A DNA stretch of 64,000 bases from Flavobacteriales bacterium (GCA_016713875.1 JADJOI010000003.1:558001-622000), one strand, 5' to 3'. Positions 46,151 through 58,006 are shown, counted from the first letter of the stretch. Notes: generated from the sequence alone by a model not told the origin. Numbers and translations are program-made.

Positions 46151-48280
46151 GTGCTCCGCGGACCTGCCCTGCTCACCTTGGTGCTTTCGCTCGGTGCCGT
46201 CCTGACCGGACGGGCGCAATGCGTGAACCCGATCGCGGCCTTCCCCTACGGCGAAGGGTTCGAGAACGGGCCGCAATGGACCGCCGGCGGAATCAGCAGC
46301 GATTGGGCGTGGGGCACACCGGCGCATCCCTCGATCAACAGCGCGGGGGGCGGTGTGCGCAGCTGGTGCGTCGGCGGGCTTACGGGCACCTTCTACAACT
46401 ACGGCGAGCTGAGCTGGTTGGAGAGCCCCTGCTTCGACATGTCCGCGCTGGATCACCCCTGGATCTCCTTCAAGATCTTCTGGGAATGCGAGCGGCAGTA
46501 TGATGGCATGACCTTTCAGCTGTCGCTGAACGGCGGCCAGACCTGGAGCAATGTGGGGGCCTGGGGCGATCCGGTGGACTGCCTCAACGACAACTGGTTC
46601 AACGCCGGCAACATCACCAACCTCACCTCGGCCAGCCCCAAGCACGGCTGGAGCGGGCGCAGCGGTTCCACCAGTGGCAGTTGCCAGGGCGGTTTCGGCA
46701 GCGGCGGCTGGGTCACGGCGAAGCACTGCATGCCGGCGGCCGCCAACCAACCGCAGGTCATCTTCCGCTTCCTGTTCGGCGCCGGCACCCAGTGCAACGG
46801 CTACGACGGCATCGCCATCGACGACATCCTCATCCAGGAGGCGGAGGGCGCCATCGCGGATTTCACCTGGACCTGCGCCGGAGCTTCGGCCTCCTTCACG
46901 CCGGTGGCGGGCGGGTGCCCCACGTCCTGGACGTGGGACTTCGGCGATCCGGCCTCCGGCGGGCAGAACAGTTCGTTCTCCCAGAACCCGTCGCATACGT
47001 TCTCCGGTCCGGGCACGTACTCCGTCACCCTCACCACCGACGGACCGTGCAGCGACCCGGTGAGCATCACGCTGCCGGTGGTGGTACCTGAGGTGAGCGT
47101 GGACGTCATCGATGCGGATTGCTCTGGCGTCCTGGGCTCGGCATCGGCGGTCGTGGCCACAGGCACCATAGGCATCACGTACAGCTGGTCGCCGGGCGGC
47201 GGCAGCGGCGCATCGATCACGGGCCTTGCCCCCGGCACCTACACGGTGACCGTGACGGAGGCGGGCGGCTGCTCTTCCACGGCCACGGGGGTGGTGAACG
47301 GACCGGTGCCAGTGCAGGTGCAGGCCATGGCCGACACCATCGTGTGTGAGGGCGCGGCGCTCACGCTCCTCGCCACGAGCACCGGGGGCACGGGGGCCGT
47401 GCAGTTGACATGGTCGCCGACCGGGCCGGTGTTGAACCCTGCGGTGGCCGGCACCTATTCCGTGGTGGCCGTCGATGCCGCCGGGTGCACGAGCACTGCG
47501 GATGATGTGGTGGTGGGGGTGGCGCCTCTTCCGCAGCCCACCGTGCAGGTGGACGCCTTGGCCGGCTGCGCACCGCTCTGCGTGTCGCTGGCCGTGCAGG
47601 GCGTGGGGGCGGGAACGACCACCTGGGACCTCGGCGATGGCACCACCGCGAGCGGGGCCACCGTGCAGCATTGCTATGCGCAGGAAGGGAGCTTTGTGCC
47701 GACGGTGGCGCATGAGGTGCTTCCCGGCTGTGCCGGAACAGCGAACGGTGCACCGCTGATCGTGAACGCACCGCCCGTGGCGGCCTTCACCGTGCCCGCC
47801 GTGGTCCAGGAAGGGTCGGGTGCGGTGCCCATCGTGGACGCCTCGCTGGATGCGGTGCTCTGGTCATGGGACCTGGGCGACGGCAGCACGGCGAGCGGTC
47901 CGCAGCCTCAGCACACGTACGCCGACCTGGGTTGTCGTACGATCAGCCTGGTGGTCACCGATGCGGCGGGTTGCACGGACGGCACCTCTGCGGAAGTGTG
48001 CGTGGAAGGCGACTATGCGTTCCACGCGCCCAACGCCTTCACCCCGGACGCGGACGGGATCAACGATGTGTTCCTGCCGCGCTCCACGGTGCAGCGCCCG
48101 CAGGCCTACGAGCTGCGCATCCATGACCGCTGGGGCGCCTTGCGCTTCCTTAGTTCCGAACTGTCCGAGGGCTGGGATGGCGAGGGTGAGCCACAAGGCG
48201 TTTACACCTGGACGGTGATGCTGCGCGATGGGTTCGGCACACGGCACCTGCACCGAGGGCACGTGTCGCTGCTTCGCTAG
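46151..48280 (+). CDS. Large secreted PKD-domain protein with T9SS type B (gliding-associated) C-terminus
   Basis: A 709-residue surface protein. From the GTG the first residues (LRGPALLTLVLSLGAVLTGRAQ) form a signal peptide; longer starts would bury it. Residues 25-235 form a jelly-roll-like region with several cysteines (YGEGFENGPQWT ... WISFKIFWECE). PKD/Ig-like repeats follow (WDFGDPASGG, WDLGDGTTASG, WDLGDGSTASG). The last 90 residues are a type B sorting domain: APNAFTPDADGINDVFLP ... LRIHDRWGALRF ... GWDGEGEPQGVYTW. It is exported by the type IX system, with a likely adhesive role. Confidence 0.87.
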   Translation: MLRGPALLTLVLSLGAVLTGRAQCVNPIAAFPYGEGFENGPQWTAGGISSDWAWGTPAHPSINSAGGGVRSWCVGGLTGTFYNYGELSWLESPCFDMSALDHPWISFKIFWECERQYDGMTFQLSLNGGQTWSNVGAWGDPVDCLNDNWFNAGNITNLTSASPKHGWSGRSGSTSGSCQGGFGSGGWVTAKHCMPAAANQPQVIFRFLFGAGTQCNGYDGIAIDDILIQEAEGAIADFTWTCAGASASFTPVAGGCPTSWTWDFGDPASGGQNSSFSQNPSHTFSGPGTYSVTLTTDGPCSDPVSITLPVVVPEVSVDVIDADCSGVLGSASAVVATGTIGITYSWSPGGGSGASITGLAPGTYTVTVTEAGGCSSTATGVVNGPVPVQVQAMADTIVCEGAALTLLATSTGGTGAVQLTWSPTGPVLNPAVAGTYSVVAVDAAGCTSTADDVVVGVAPLPQPTVQVDALAGCAPLCVSLAVQGVGAGTTTWDLGDGTTASGATVQHCYAQEGSFVPTVAHEVLPGCAGTANGAPLIVNAPPVAAFTVPAVVQEGSGAVPIVDASLDAVLWSWDLGDGSTASGPQPQHTYADLGCRTISLVVTDAAGCTDGTSAEVCVEGDYAFHAPNAFTPDADGINDVFLPRSTVQRPQAYELRIHDRWGALRFLSSELSEGWDGEGEPQGVYTWTVMLRDGFGTRHLHRGHVSLLR

Positions 48281-48285
48281 GCCGA

Positions 48286-49047
48286 TCAGCGAGCCCAGGC
48301 CTGGGGATCCTGCACCGGTGTCGTTCCGGGGAACGTTCCCCGCTTGCGCTTGCGGCCCGCGTGCATGCCCCAGTTGACCGACAGGCAGATCAGGTTGGCA
48401 TGGAGCCCCGCGTAGGGGAAGCGCTCCACCCCGTCGATCACCTCGCGGTAGGCGGTGTTGTGGAAGTTGGTCAGCACGTACTTCACCGACACGTTGAAGC
48501 CAAGCGGGGCCTGCACCCCGAGCATCACGCTTTGGAAGAAGGGCTGTGTCCGGTCGCTGAACCACACGTTGAACTTGTCCTCCTTCTTCTCGTTCGCGTA
48601 GCGCTTCTCCTTGTAGTTGAAGGGCAGTTCCAGTTCGTAGCCGGCGAAGACGAGCACGTTGTGCATGCGGCCCAGCTTGATGCCCAGCGGAAGTCCGAGG
48701 GTATAGGTGCGGTACTTGTATCGTTCGTTGCTCCCGGGCACATCGTAGATGAAGCCCAGGTTGCGGATGCCCAGACCGCTGAAGAAGCCCACGTGCGCAC
48801 CGGCGTCCCAGTGCACCAGCACGCGCGGGTTCACGAAGGGGGCGAACCGCACGATGCCGCCCTGACCGGATGGCACCGAGTCGCGCGACACGTTGAGCAC
48901 GGGGAAGGAGAACACCCACTCGCTGCCGTTGGTGAGGTAGAACGTGCGTGGGTCGGGTCGCTGGGGCGGCGTGAGGGGCGAGGTCTGCGCGAAGAGGGCC
49001 CCTTTGATGAGGAGCGGGATGAAGGTGGCGAGGAGGCGGGTGCTCAT
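48286..49047 (-). CDS. Outer-membrane beta-barrel-like protein
   Basis: A 253-residue protein with a signal peptide (LLATFIPLLIKGALFAQ) and alternating amphipathic strands (VLVHWDAGAHVGFFSGLGIRNLGF, YRTYTLGLPLGIKLGRM, LVFAGYELELPFNYKE), typical of PorT-like barrels. A short basic tail (HAGRKRKRGTFPG) follows. It is coupled to the maf gene by an ATGA overlap at the end of the long ccm-maf operon. Confidence 0.75.
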   Translation of the reverse strand: MSTRLLATFIPLLIKGALFAQTSPLTPPQRPDPRTFYLTNGSEWVFSFPVLNVSRDSVPSGQGGIVRFAPFVNPRVLVHWDAGAHVGFFSGLGIRNLGFIYDVPGSNERYKYRTYTLGLPLGIKLGRMHNVLVFAGYELELPFNYKEKRYANEKKEDKFNVWFSDRTQPFFQSVMLGVQAPLGFNVSVKYVLTNFHNTAYREVIDGVERFPYAGLHANLICLSVNWGMHAGRKRKRGTFPGTTPVQDPQAWAR

Positions 49048-49655
49048 GGGCGTGGCGCGGCAAGGTCGCGCAGGGCCAGGTAGACCCGGTGCATGGGGAG
49101 GCCCATCACCGTGTAGAAGCTGCCTTCGATCCGGGCCACGGCGGTGTAGCCGATCCAGTCCTGCACCCCGTAGGCGCCGGCCTTGTCCAGCGGGTGGTGG
49201 CGTTCCACGTAGTAGGCGATCTCCTCGGGCGCCAGGCTGCGGAAGGTCACTCGGGCCACATCGCTGAAGCGGATCCGCCGCTCCGCGGAGCGCAGGCAGA
49301 CCCCGGTGACCACGCGGTGGGTGCGCCCGCTGAGCAGGCCGAGCATACGCCGGGCGTCCGCATCATCCAGGGGCTTGTTCAGCAGCAGGCAGGTGCCGGG
49401 TTCCTCGTCGAGCAGGACGGTGGTGTCGGCGGTCACCAGCACCTCGTCGGCGGCGAGCGCGGGCGTGAAGGCGGTGGCCTTTCGGACGGCGAGGTGTTCC
49501 GCCACCTCGTCCAGTGGCAGGTCTCCCGGCGGGGTCTCATCCACGTCGAGGGGCACCACGCGCAGCGGCAACTCCAGGCCTTCCAGCAATTGGCGCCTGC
49601 GGGGCGACGCAGAGCCGAGCACGATCCGCCAGGGGAGCAGGGGCCGGGCGCTCAT
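49044..49655 (-). CDS. maf: Maf-family nucleoside triphosphate pyrophosphatase
   Basis: A 203-residue Maf domain: IVLGSASPRRRQLLEGL near residue 12, DVDETPPGD, KATAF, LVTADTTVLLDEE near 73, and DKAGAYGVQDWIG near 155. These enzymes hydrolyse non-canonical dTTP/UTP analogues. The ATG at 49655 overlaps the stop of the prenyltransferase gene, and its own stop overlaps the next start. Confidence 0.93.
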   Translation of the reverse strand: MSARPLLPWRIVLGSASPRRRQLLEGLELPLRVVPLDVDETPPGDLPLDEVAEHLAVRKATAFTPALAADEVLVTADTTVLLDEEPGTCLLLNKPLDDADARRMLGLLSGRTHRVVTGVCLRSAERRIRFSDVARVTFRSLAPEEIAYYVERHHPLDKAGAYGVQDWIGYTAVARIEGSFYTVMGLPMHRVYLALRDLAAPRP

Positions 49656-50617
49656 GACAGGTCCAGCACGAGCGGCACCAGAAGGCCGTAGCCGACGGCG
49701 AGCACCATGGCGACCTTCATCACGATGCCGGCGCGGACGTGGGCGGCGCGGTCGTGGGCGTTCCAGGTGAGGCCGGCGCTGACGAGCAGGGTGAGGATGA
49801 GCACGGCGATGGTCCAGTACGAGAGGCGGTCGTCGAGGAAGGCACGGCGCAGGAGCAGCAGGGCGGCCACCAGGACCAGGGTGTGCACCAGCACGATGGC
49901 GCGGGCGGCGCCCATGCCCCACACGATGGGGATCGTTCGACAGCCCAGGGCGCGGTCGCCGGGCACATCGGCCATGTCCTTCTGCAGCTCGCGCACCAGG
50001 GTGGCCACGAAGGCGAAGCCCGTGAAGGCGAACACCCAATACCAGATCACGCGGAAGTAGAAGTGAACGGCGGCCTCGTCGTTGAAGGCGAGGAGCAGTT
50101 CGCCGGCATGCAGGCGCTGCGCGAGGGGGATCTCGTAGAGCCCGACGGTGAGCGGCACCAGTGCGGTGAGGGTCGCCACCAGGCCGTTGCCGATGATGAG
50201 CTGGCGCTTGAAGGAGGTGCTGTAGGTCCACAAGGCGCCGACGGCGAAGGGCGGGATGACGGCCAGCCGCCACAGGCCGGTGTGCGCCGCCACGGCCCAC
50301 CCGCAGAGGAGGCCCAGGCCGCTGAGCACGAGGTGGGCCACCATGGCCTTGCGCCGGGGCACGGTGCGCCCCACGATGAGCGCGTCGGGCTTGTTGATGC
50401 GGTCGATGCGTGTGTCGAAGTAATCATTGATGATGTTGCCTCCCGCGGCGATGAGGACGGTGCTGCACACCAACAGGATGAACCAGGACGTTCCCAGAGC
50501 GAGGGTGAGCCCGCTCGCGCCGAGCAGACCGCCCACCACACCGTGGCGGATGACCACCATGGTGCCCGCGATGATGAACAGGTTCACGGGGCGGGTGAGG
50601 CGGAGGAGGTCCAGCAT
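49652..50617 (-). CDS. UbiA-family prenyltransferase, geranylgeranylglycerol-phosphate geranylgeranyltransferase-like
   Basis: A polytopic membrane protein of 321 residues with the two Asp-rich motifs NIINDYFDTRIDRINKPD (near 60) and ELQKDMADVPGDRALGCRTIP (near 217). About eight hydrophobic helices are seen. Bacteroidota homologues are often annotated as geranylgeranylglycerol-phosphate geranylgeranyltransferase, but menaquinone or other acceptors are possible. It is tightly packed between the KdsC-like and maf genes. Confidence 0.82.
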   Translation of the reverse strand: MLDLLRLTRPVNLFIIAGTMVVIRHGVVGGLLGASGLTLALGTSWFILLVCSTVLIAAGGNIINDYFDTRIDRINKPDALIVGRTVPRRKAMVAHLVLSGLGLLCGWAVAAHTGLWRLAVIPPFAVGALWTYSTSFKRQLIIGNGLVATLTALVPLTVGLYEIPLAQRLHAGELLLAFNDEAAVHFYFRVIWYWVFAFTGFAFVATLVRELQKDMADVPGDRALGCRTIPIVWGMGAARAIVLVHTLVLVAALLLLRRAFLDDRLSYWTIAVLILTLLVSAGLTWNAHDRAAHVRAGIVMKVAMVLAVGYGLLVPLVLDLS

Positions 50618-50621
50618 CGCG

Positions 50622-51152
50622 TCACCAGGTGTGTGCCCCGTCCGTCAGCCAGCGTCCCTGCACCTTCAGCGTCTGCTCCAGCACGTCGCGCACGCAGCCC
50701 CCGCCGCCGGGCAGCCGGCTCACGTAGTGGCTGATGGCCTTCACCTCTTCGGCGGCATCGGCCGGGCAGCAGGCCAGCGCCACGCGCTGCATCACACGCA
50801 GGTCAGGGATGTCGTCGCCCATGTAGGCGGAACGCGCGGGATCGAGCCTCTGTTCGGTGATGAGCCGCTCCACGAGCTCCAGCTTGTCGCGGGTGCGCGT
50901 GTGCACCTCGGAAACGCCGAGCAGTTGGAAGCTCTGCACCACGCCGTCGCTGTGGCCGCCGGTGACGATGACGATGCGCAGGCCCTCGCGCACGGCATGC
51001 TGCACGGCGTAGGCGTCGCGGGTGTGGAAGGTGCGCACCGGGTCCAGGCCGGGCATCAGCAGCACGCGGTTGTCGGTGAACACACCGTCCACGTCGAACA
51101 GGAAGGTGTCCAGCGCTGCCAGGCGTTCCTTGTAGGTGGGTTCAGCGGGCAT
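50622..51152 (-). CDS. HAD-family phosphatase, KdsC-like
   Basis: A 176-residue HAD phosphatase of the 3-deoxy-manno-octulosonate-8-phosphate phosphatase type: LFDVDGVFTDNRVLLM near residue 19, IVTGGHSDGV near 63 and YMGDDIPDLRVM near 110. In Bacteroidota KdsC supplies KDO for lipopolysaccharide. It overlaps the DUF2520 gene by 11 bases. Confidence 0.85.
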   Translation of the reverse strand: MPAEPTYKERLAALDTFLFDVDGVFTDNRVLLMPGLDPVRTFHTRDAYAVQHAVREGLRIVIVTGGHSDGVVQSFQLLGVSEVHTRTRDKLELVERLITEQRLDPARSAYMGDDIPDLRVMQRVALACCPADAAEEVKAISHYVSRLPGGGGCVRDVLEQTLKVQGRWLTDGAHTW

Positions 51153-51930
51153 CGGGCGTTCGGGGATGCCGCTTCGCGATCAGGTCGGAGAGCAGCGCAT
51201 AGGTGCGGCGAAGGTCGGGATCGCCCGCCAACGCGGCGAGGTGGCGGTCCAGGGTGCCCTGGTCGCCGCGGCGTGCCGGTCCGGTGAGGGCCTGGTCGGG
51301 GCCCACGGCTGCGGCCTTCGCGGCGGTGGCCTTCCACAAGGGGGTCAACAGGTCGGGTGCGATGCCCCCGTGCTCCAACAGCACGCGGGCCTCGGCGAAG
51401 AGCGCCACGGGGAAGTTGGAGGCGAACACCGCGGCGAGGTGCACCAGCCGGCGTTGGTCCAGGGGCAGCTCCACCACCTTGCCGCTGAGGCTGCGGGCCA
51501 GGTCGAGCAGGGCGCGGCGGGCCACGTCGCCGTTGGCGTCCACCACCAGCGGCACATGGCTGAGGTCCGCGGGTTCGCCCGGGCTCAGGCTCATCACGGG
51601 CCACAGCACGCCGCGGTGCGCATGGGGCAGCAGGCGGTCCATGTCGGAGGCGCCGGAGAGGTGCGCCACCACACCGTCCCGCGCACTGATGCGGGCGGCC
51701 ACCGGCACGATGGCGTCATCGCTCACCGCCAGCAGGGTCAGCGCCGCCGGCGGCAGCGCCTCATCCAGCCCGAACGGCGTGGTGCGCAGGGCGAGGGCCA
51801 GCGGTTTGGCGGCGGCGGCGGCACGCCCCGCCACGCCGGCCAGCGGAAGTCCGGCGCGGGCGATCGCGTGCCCCAGGTGGTGGGCCGCGCGGCCCGTTCC
51901 CACCAGCAGGATGCCCTCGCGCAGCGGCAT
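51142..51930 (-). CDS. Rossmann / DUF2520 domain protein
   Basis: A 262-residue protein with an NAD(P)-binding N-terminus (GILLVGTGRAAHHLGHAIARAGLPLAGV) and LLAVSDDAIVPVAARI. The C-terminal DUF2520 helical domain has HLAAVFASNFPVALFAEARVLLEHGG. It is related to ProC/F420-type reductases; the substrate is unknown. It starts 2 bases after the ccmF stop. Confidence 0.85.
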   Translation of the reverse strand: MPLREGILLVGTGRAAHHLGHAIARAGLPLAGVAGRAAAAAKPLALALRTTPFGLDEALPPAALTLLAVSDDAIVPVAARISARDGVVAHLSGASDMDRLLPHAHRGVLWPVMSLSPGEPADLSHVPLVVDANGDVARRALLDLARSLSGKVVELPLDQRRLVHLAAVFASNFPVALFAEARVLLEHGGIAPDLLTPLWKATAAKAAAVGPDQALTGPARRGDQGTLDRHLAALAGDPDLRRTYALLSDLIAKRHPRTPDAR

Positions 51931-51932
51931 GG

Positions 51933-54722
<2,790 letters not shown>

Positions 54723-54747
54723 CGAGGTGCCTCCCGCTCCATGGGCG

Positions 54748-55137
54748 CTACACGCCCACCTGGTTCTGTTCGTTGTACTTGCTGGGGCACTTCATCAGCA
54801 TGTCCGTGGCGTGGAACTCGCCGCCCTCGGTGGCCTCGCCGATGAGCACGAGGCGCTCGCTGCGCTCGAAGTCCTGCGGCTTGGCCTTGGCCAGCTTCAC
54901 GCGGCAGCTACGCCCCTGCAGGTCCTGCATGGTGAACTCCGTCAGGCTGGCGTTCACGCTGGGTTCATAGACGATGGCCTGGCTGCGGTCCAGCACGCCC
55001 ACCACGTGGTACTCGCGGCCCGGGTTGGCCAGGGCCTCGTCGAGGTCGGCGTAGGTGCTGCTGTCGCTCAGGGAGCCGATCAGGGCGGCGATGGCCACGG
55101 CGATGATGGCGATGGCGATGAGGTGGCTGCGTTTCAT
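54748..55137 (-). CDS. ccmE: Heme chaperone CcmE, CxxxY type
   Basis: A 129-residue protein: N-terminal membrane anchor (HLIAIAIIAVAIAALIG), then an OB-fold domain (REYHVVGVLD ... TEFTMQDLQGRSCRVKL). The heme-binding motif near the end is CPSKY (Cys117, Tyr121) rather than the HxxxY of E. coli. CxxxY variants are known from some bacteria and archaea. The ATG at 55137 overlaps the ccmD-like gene; an upstream in-frame ATG is not needed. Confidence 0.88.
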   Translation of the reverse strand: MKRSHLIAIAIIAVAIAALIGSLSDSSTYADLDEALANPGREYHVVGVLDRSQAIVYEPSVNASLTEFTMQDLQGRSCRVKLAKAKPQDFERSERLVLIGEATEGGEFHATDMLMKCPSKYNEQNQVGV

Positions 55138-55370
55138 GCGTCGCGGTGGGGTTCGCGGCGTTGGCGTTCCAGGCGGGAGAGGCGTCGGTCGAAGGCGGCC
55201 ATCCATGCGGCCAGGCCCAGCAGCACCACGGCCACCACGGCGATCACGGCGTGCATGCGGCCCGACCCGTACAGGGTGTCGGCCAGCCAGGAGGGCGCTT
55301 CCACGGCCGCAAAGGTACCCAGCGGGAAGAGGGCGGCGATGAACAGGAACGTCAGGCGGCGGTCACGCAT
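55134..55370 (-). CDS. ccmD: CcmD-like small membrane protein
   Basis: A 78-residue protein with two hydrophobic segments and a basic C-terminus (FDRRLSRLERQRREPHRDA). CcmD in other bacteria is a single-helix protein that helps release CcmE from CcmABC. Assignment rests on size, topology and position between ccmC and ccmE. It overlaps both neighbours. Confidence 0.72.
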   Translation of the reverse strand: MRDRRLTFLFIAALFPLGTFAAVEAPSWLADTLYGSGRMHAVIAVVAVVLLGLAAWMAAFDRRLSRLERQRREPHRDA

Positions 55371-56391
55371 GGTCGTGGAGGCGTTGCAGACGGTCCAGAC
55401 GTCGGGCCAGCGTCCATGCCCAGGCGCCCAGCAGCATCCAGCCGAGCACCGCAGGGTAGAACACCAGCCGCAGCCGGTCGTCCAGGTCGTATTGGTTGAA
55501 GGCCGGATTGCCGCCGTTGCCCGGATGCAGCGAGTCGCCGAGGCGGGGCAGCACCATCAGGAAGACCATCATCAGCACGTAGGCGAAGATGTTGTACACC
55601 GCGGCGAGGCGGGCGGCCTTGTGCGGGTCGCTCACCGATCCGCGCAGCACCAGATAAGCGGCGTAGACCAGGGTGGTGACGGCCGCGCCGTTGAGCTTCG
55701 TGTCGCTGGTCCACCAGCCACCCCAGGTCACCCGCGCCCAGATGCTGCCGGTGATCAGGCCCAGCACGGCGAAGAGCAGGCCCACATGCACGGCGGCGAG
55801 CGCAGCGCCGTCGTGGTCCAGCGAACCGGTGCGCAGGTGCCGCACGCTCATCACCACGGAGATGGTCATCAGCAGCATCATGGTGAACCACATGGGCACG
55901 TGGAAGAACAGGTTGCGGATGCTTTCGGTGAGCAGGCTGCGGTTGGGGAAGCGGAAGCCAGGGGCCTGTGAGCGGACGGCGCCGGTCGTGCAGGGGCTGT
56001 CGGCGATGCCCGCACCCCGGCCCTCGGTCCAGAACGCGTCCAGCAGGACCAGCGTGTCGCCGTCGGGCGGAAGCACCGCCAAGTGGGTGAGTTCGGCACG
56101 CAGGCCGGCAGGAACGTCCACCGTGGCGCTTAGGTGTGTGGCGTCCTCCACCATGACGCGGGACGCGCACACGCGCTGCCCATCGTTGCTGATCCACACG
56201 TGCGGAGGGTCGGCGGGGGAAAGCTTGGTGCGGTAGGACGTGACGCGCAACTCCACCGGCCCGGGGGCGATGCGCTCATGGTCCACATGCACGAGCGCGG
56301 GGGCGATGTCGACACCGAGGCCGAAGCACACCACGGCCAGCAGCAGCGCGATGCCCAGGGCCTTCCACCAATGCCTCATCAGTCGCGCCAA
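55363..56391 (-). CDS. ccmC: Heme export protein CcmC
   Basis: A 342-residue membrane protein with the tryptophan-rich heme motif GSIWARVTWGGWWTSDTKLNGA near residue 220, flanked by helices with conserved His (FFHVPMWFTMMLL, LHPG). It delivers heme to CcmE. A periplasmic insert of about 100 residues (35-150) follows the first helix and makes it longer than classical CcmC. It overlaps ccmB by 13 bases. Confidence 0.9.
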   Translation of the reverse strand: MARLMRHWWKALGIALLLAVVCFGLGVDIAPALVHVDHERIAPGPVELRVTSYRTKLSPADPPHVWISNDGQRVCASRVMVEDATHLSATVDVPAGLRAELTHLAVLPPDGDTLVLLDAFWTEGRGAGIADSPCTTGAVRSQAPGFRFPNRSLLTESIRNLFFHVPMWFTMMLLMTISVVMSVRHLRTGSLDHDGAALAAVHVGLLFAVLGLITGSIWARVTWGGWWTSDTKLNGAAVTTLVYAAYLVLRGSVSDPHKAARLAAVYNIFAYVLMMVFLMVLPRLGDSLHPGNGGNPAFNQYDLDDRLRLVFYPAVLGWMLLGAWAWTLARRLDRLQRLHDHA

Positions 56392-57047
56392 AGGTAGGGG
56401 AACAGCAGGTAGGCCAGGGCCACGGTGAGCACGTCGATCAGCAGCAGCCAGAGGAGGTAGGTGCCCGTGATGTTGAGGCCGATGCCGTCGAGGGCGAGCT
56501 TGCTGGCGCGCAGGGCGCTGAGGAGCAGCGGCAGCACCAGGGGAAGGCCCAGGACGGCGGTGAGCCCCACGCCGTTGCCGGCGCGCGCGGCGATGGCGGA
56601 GATGAGCGTGAGCACCGCGGCGAAGCCGGTGCCGCCCAGGGCCACGGTGAGCAGGAAGAGGGCGACGTCCGCCTCACGCAGGGCATGGCCGCCGAGCAGC
56701 AGGATGTAAACCGCCACGGTGACGAGGGCGAGGGCCAGCATCAGCCCCATGCTGTAGAGGGTGCGCGCGATCACCACGCTGCGCGGGTCGGCCAGGGTGT
56801 GCAGGTAGAGCTGGCGCCCGGCGTCCTCGCGCTGGAAGGCGCGCGTGAGGGTGTTGAAGGCGGCGAAGAGCAGGATGATCCAGAGCAGCGCGTTCCACAC
56901 CGGGGTGGCCGTACCGGTGCGCAGGGCGAGGAAGCCGATGTAGCAGGCGCCGACCGAGTACAGCAGCAGACCGGCCCACGCGGCGCGCTGCCGCAGGTCA
57001 AGGGCGAGCTCCATCCGCACGATGGCGGCGATCTCCGAGGGGCGCAT
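56379..57047 (-). CDS. ccmB: Heme exporter subunit CcmB
   Basis: A 222-residue permease of the CcmAB ABC transporter, with six hydrophobic helices: LALDLRQRAAWAGLLLYSVGACYIGFL at the start, VVIARTLYSMGLMLALALVTVAVYILLL in the middle, VGLTAVLGLPLVLPLLL later. The ATPase CcmA is not in the window. It heads the minus-strand run ccmB-C-D-E-F through maf. The promoter box ends 7 bases before the ATG. Confidence 0.9.
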   Translation of the reverse strand: MRPSEIAAIVRMELALDLRQRAAWAGLLLYSVGACYIGFLALRTGTATPVWNALLWIILLFAAFNTLTRAFQREDAGRQLYLHTLADPRSVVIARTLYSMGLMLALALVTVAVYILLLGGHALREADVALFLLTVALGGTGFAAVLTLISAIAARAGNGVGLTAVLGLPLVLPLLLSALRASKLALDGIGLNITGTYLLWLLLIDVLTVALAYLLFPYLWRD

Positions 57048-57054
57048 GCGGGGC

Positions 57055-57062
57055 CAAAGCTA
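57055..57062 (-). promoter_or_regulatory. -7 box of the ccm operon
   Basis: TAGCTTTG on the minus strand, ending 7 bases before the ccmB ATG at 57047. It lies 15 bases below the 3' end of the secreted-protein gene. Confidence 0.55.
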
Positions 57063-57077
57063 CCCGCGGCGCAGCGA

Positions 57078-57908
57078 TCACTTCCTGCGGGAGGCTTTCA
57101 CCGACACGGCGCTCTTGGCGTACACCAGGTAGATGTCCACGTAGGGCCGCATGAGCTTGGGCATGGACTTGTTCTTCTCCACCGGCACGATCAGCACCAC
57201 CTTGTCGTCCCAGGTGGCGCCCACGAAGGCCTTGTACTTGCCGAACTGGCTGATGAGGGCGCTCCGCTCCTCGTAGGTGTCGATGCCATCGGGCCAGTTG
57301 CGTTCGTGGCTGCGGAAGGTGACGGCCTCGATCTCCGGGGTGCTCATGCCGGCATCGGACAGCGCTTGCCGAGCCACGGCGTCGGCGCCCAGATCATAGG
57401 TGGCGTACACCTCGGCCGGCTTCAGGATGATGGCCTGGTCGCGGTCCTTCCAACGCGGACCGCGGCTGATCTCGGGCCGCTGGCGCGCGGGCGCCGCGTC
57501 GGCCAGGCCGGCATTGGCCACGGCCAGGAAGAGGTCGGCCGTGGGGCGCAGCTCCTCCGGCATGTGGATGTTGTCCTTGGCGGGGACCATCACCACCGTG
57601 AAGGGCACGGTATCCTCGTGGAAGCTGAACATGCGGTAGGCCACGTAGTTGCCGATGTAGGGGGCGCTGGCCTGCCGGGCGCTGTCGTTGGAGAGGGCCA
57701 CGGGCCAGAACTGGGGCCCGCTGTTGGCCACCACCAGCGCCTGCTGGTCCTCCGGCAGTCCGGTGGCCTGCAGCGCGGCCTTGGCCGAGCGGCCCTTGAT
57801 CAGGTCATTCCCGGTGCGTATGGCGTCCCAGCGGGTGATCCGCACCTGTTGCTGGGCCTGAAGGGCGAGCATGGAGCACGCCGCGAGAAGGGTGAAAAGG
57901 GACCTCAT
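57078..57908 (-). CDS. Secreted protein of unknown function
   Basis: A 276-residue protein with a signal peptide (LFTLLAACSMLALQAQ). The mature part is mixed alpha/beta, with segments VALSNDSARQASAPYIGNYVAYRMFSF and FTVVMVPAKDNIHMPEELRPTADLFLAVANAG. A similar pattern follows later (KVVLIVPVEKNKSMPKLMRPYVDIYLVYAKS), suggesting an internal duplication. The family is not recognised. The leader carries a hairpin. Confidence 0.68.
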   Translation of the reverse strand: MRSLFTLLAACSMLALQAQQQVRITRWDAIRTGNDLIKGRSAKAALQATGLPEDQQALVVANSGPQFWPVALSNDSARQASAPYIGNYVAYRMFSFHEDTVPFTVVMVPAKDNIHMPEELRPTADLFLAVANAGLADAAPARQRPEISRGPRWKDRDQAIILKPAEVYATYDLGADAVARQALSDAGMSTPEIEAVTFRSHERNWPDGIDTYEERSALISQFGKYKAFVGATWDDKVVLIVPVEKNKSMPKLMRPYVDIYLVYAKSAVSVKASRRK

Positions 57909-57922
57909 GGGGATCGATCGGC

Positions 57923-57954
57923 ACCTTCCTACGGAGAAGGTCGGCCGAAAGGTA
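57923..57954 (-). promoter_or_regulatory. -7 box and leader hairpin of the secreted-protein gene
   Basis: TACCTTTC (57947-57954, minus strand) followed by an inverted repeat ACCTTC (57923-57928) / GAAGGT (57936-57941) with a 7-base loop, inside the predicted leader. Confidence 0.45.
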
Positions 57955-57993
57955 CCTCCGGCCCGGACCGCGAACGATCCGCACCTTCGCGTG

Positions 57994-58001
57994 TTGCTTT
58001 G
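57994..58001 (+). promoter_or_regulatory. -7 box of the glutathione peroxidase pair
   Basis: TTGCTTTG ends 5 bases before the ATG at 58007. Confidence 0.4.
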
Positions 58002-58006
58002 TCACC

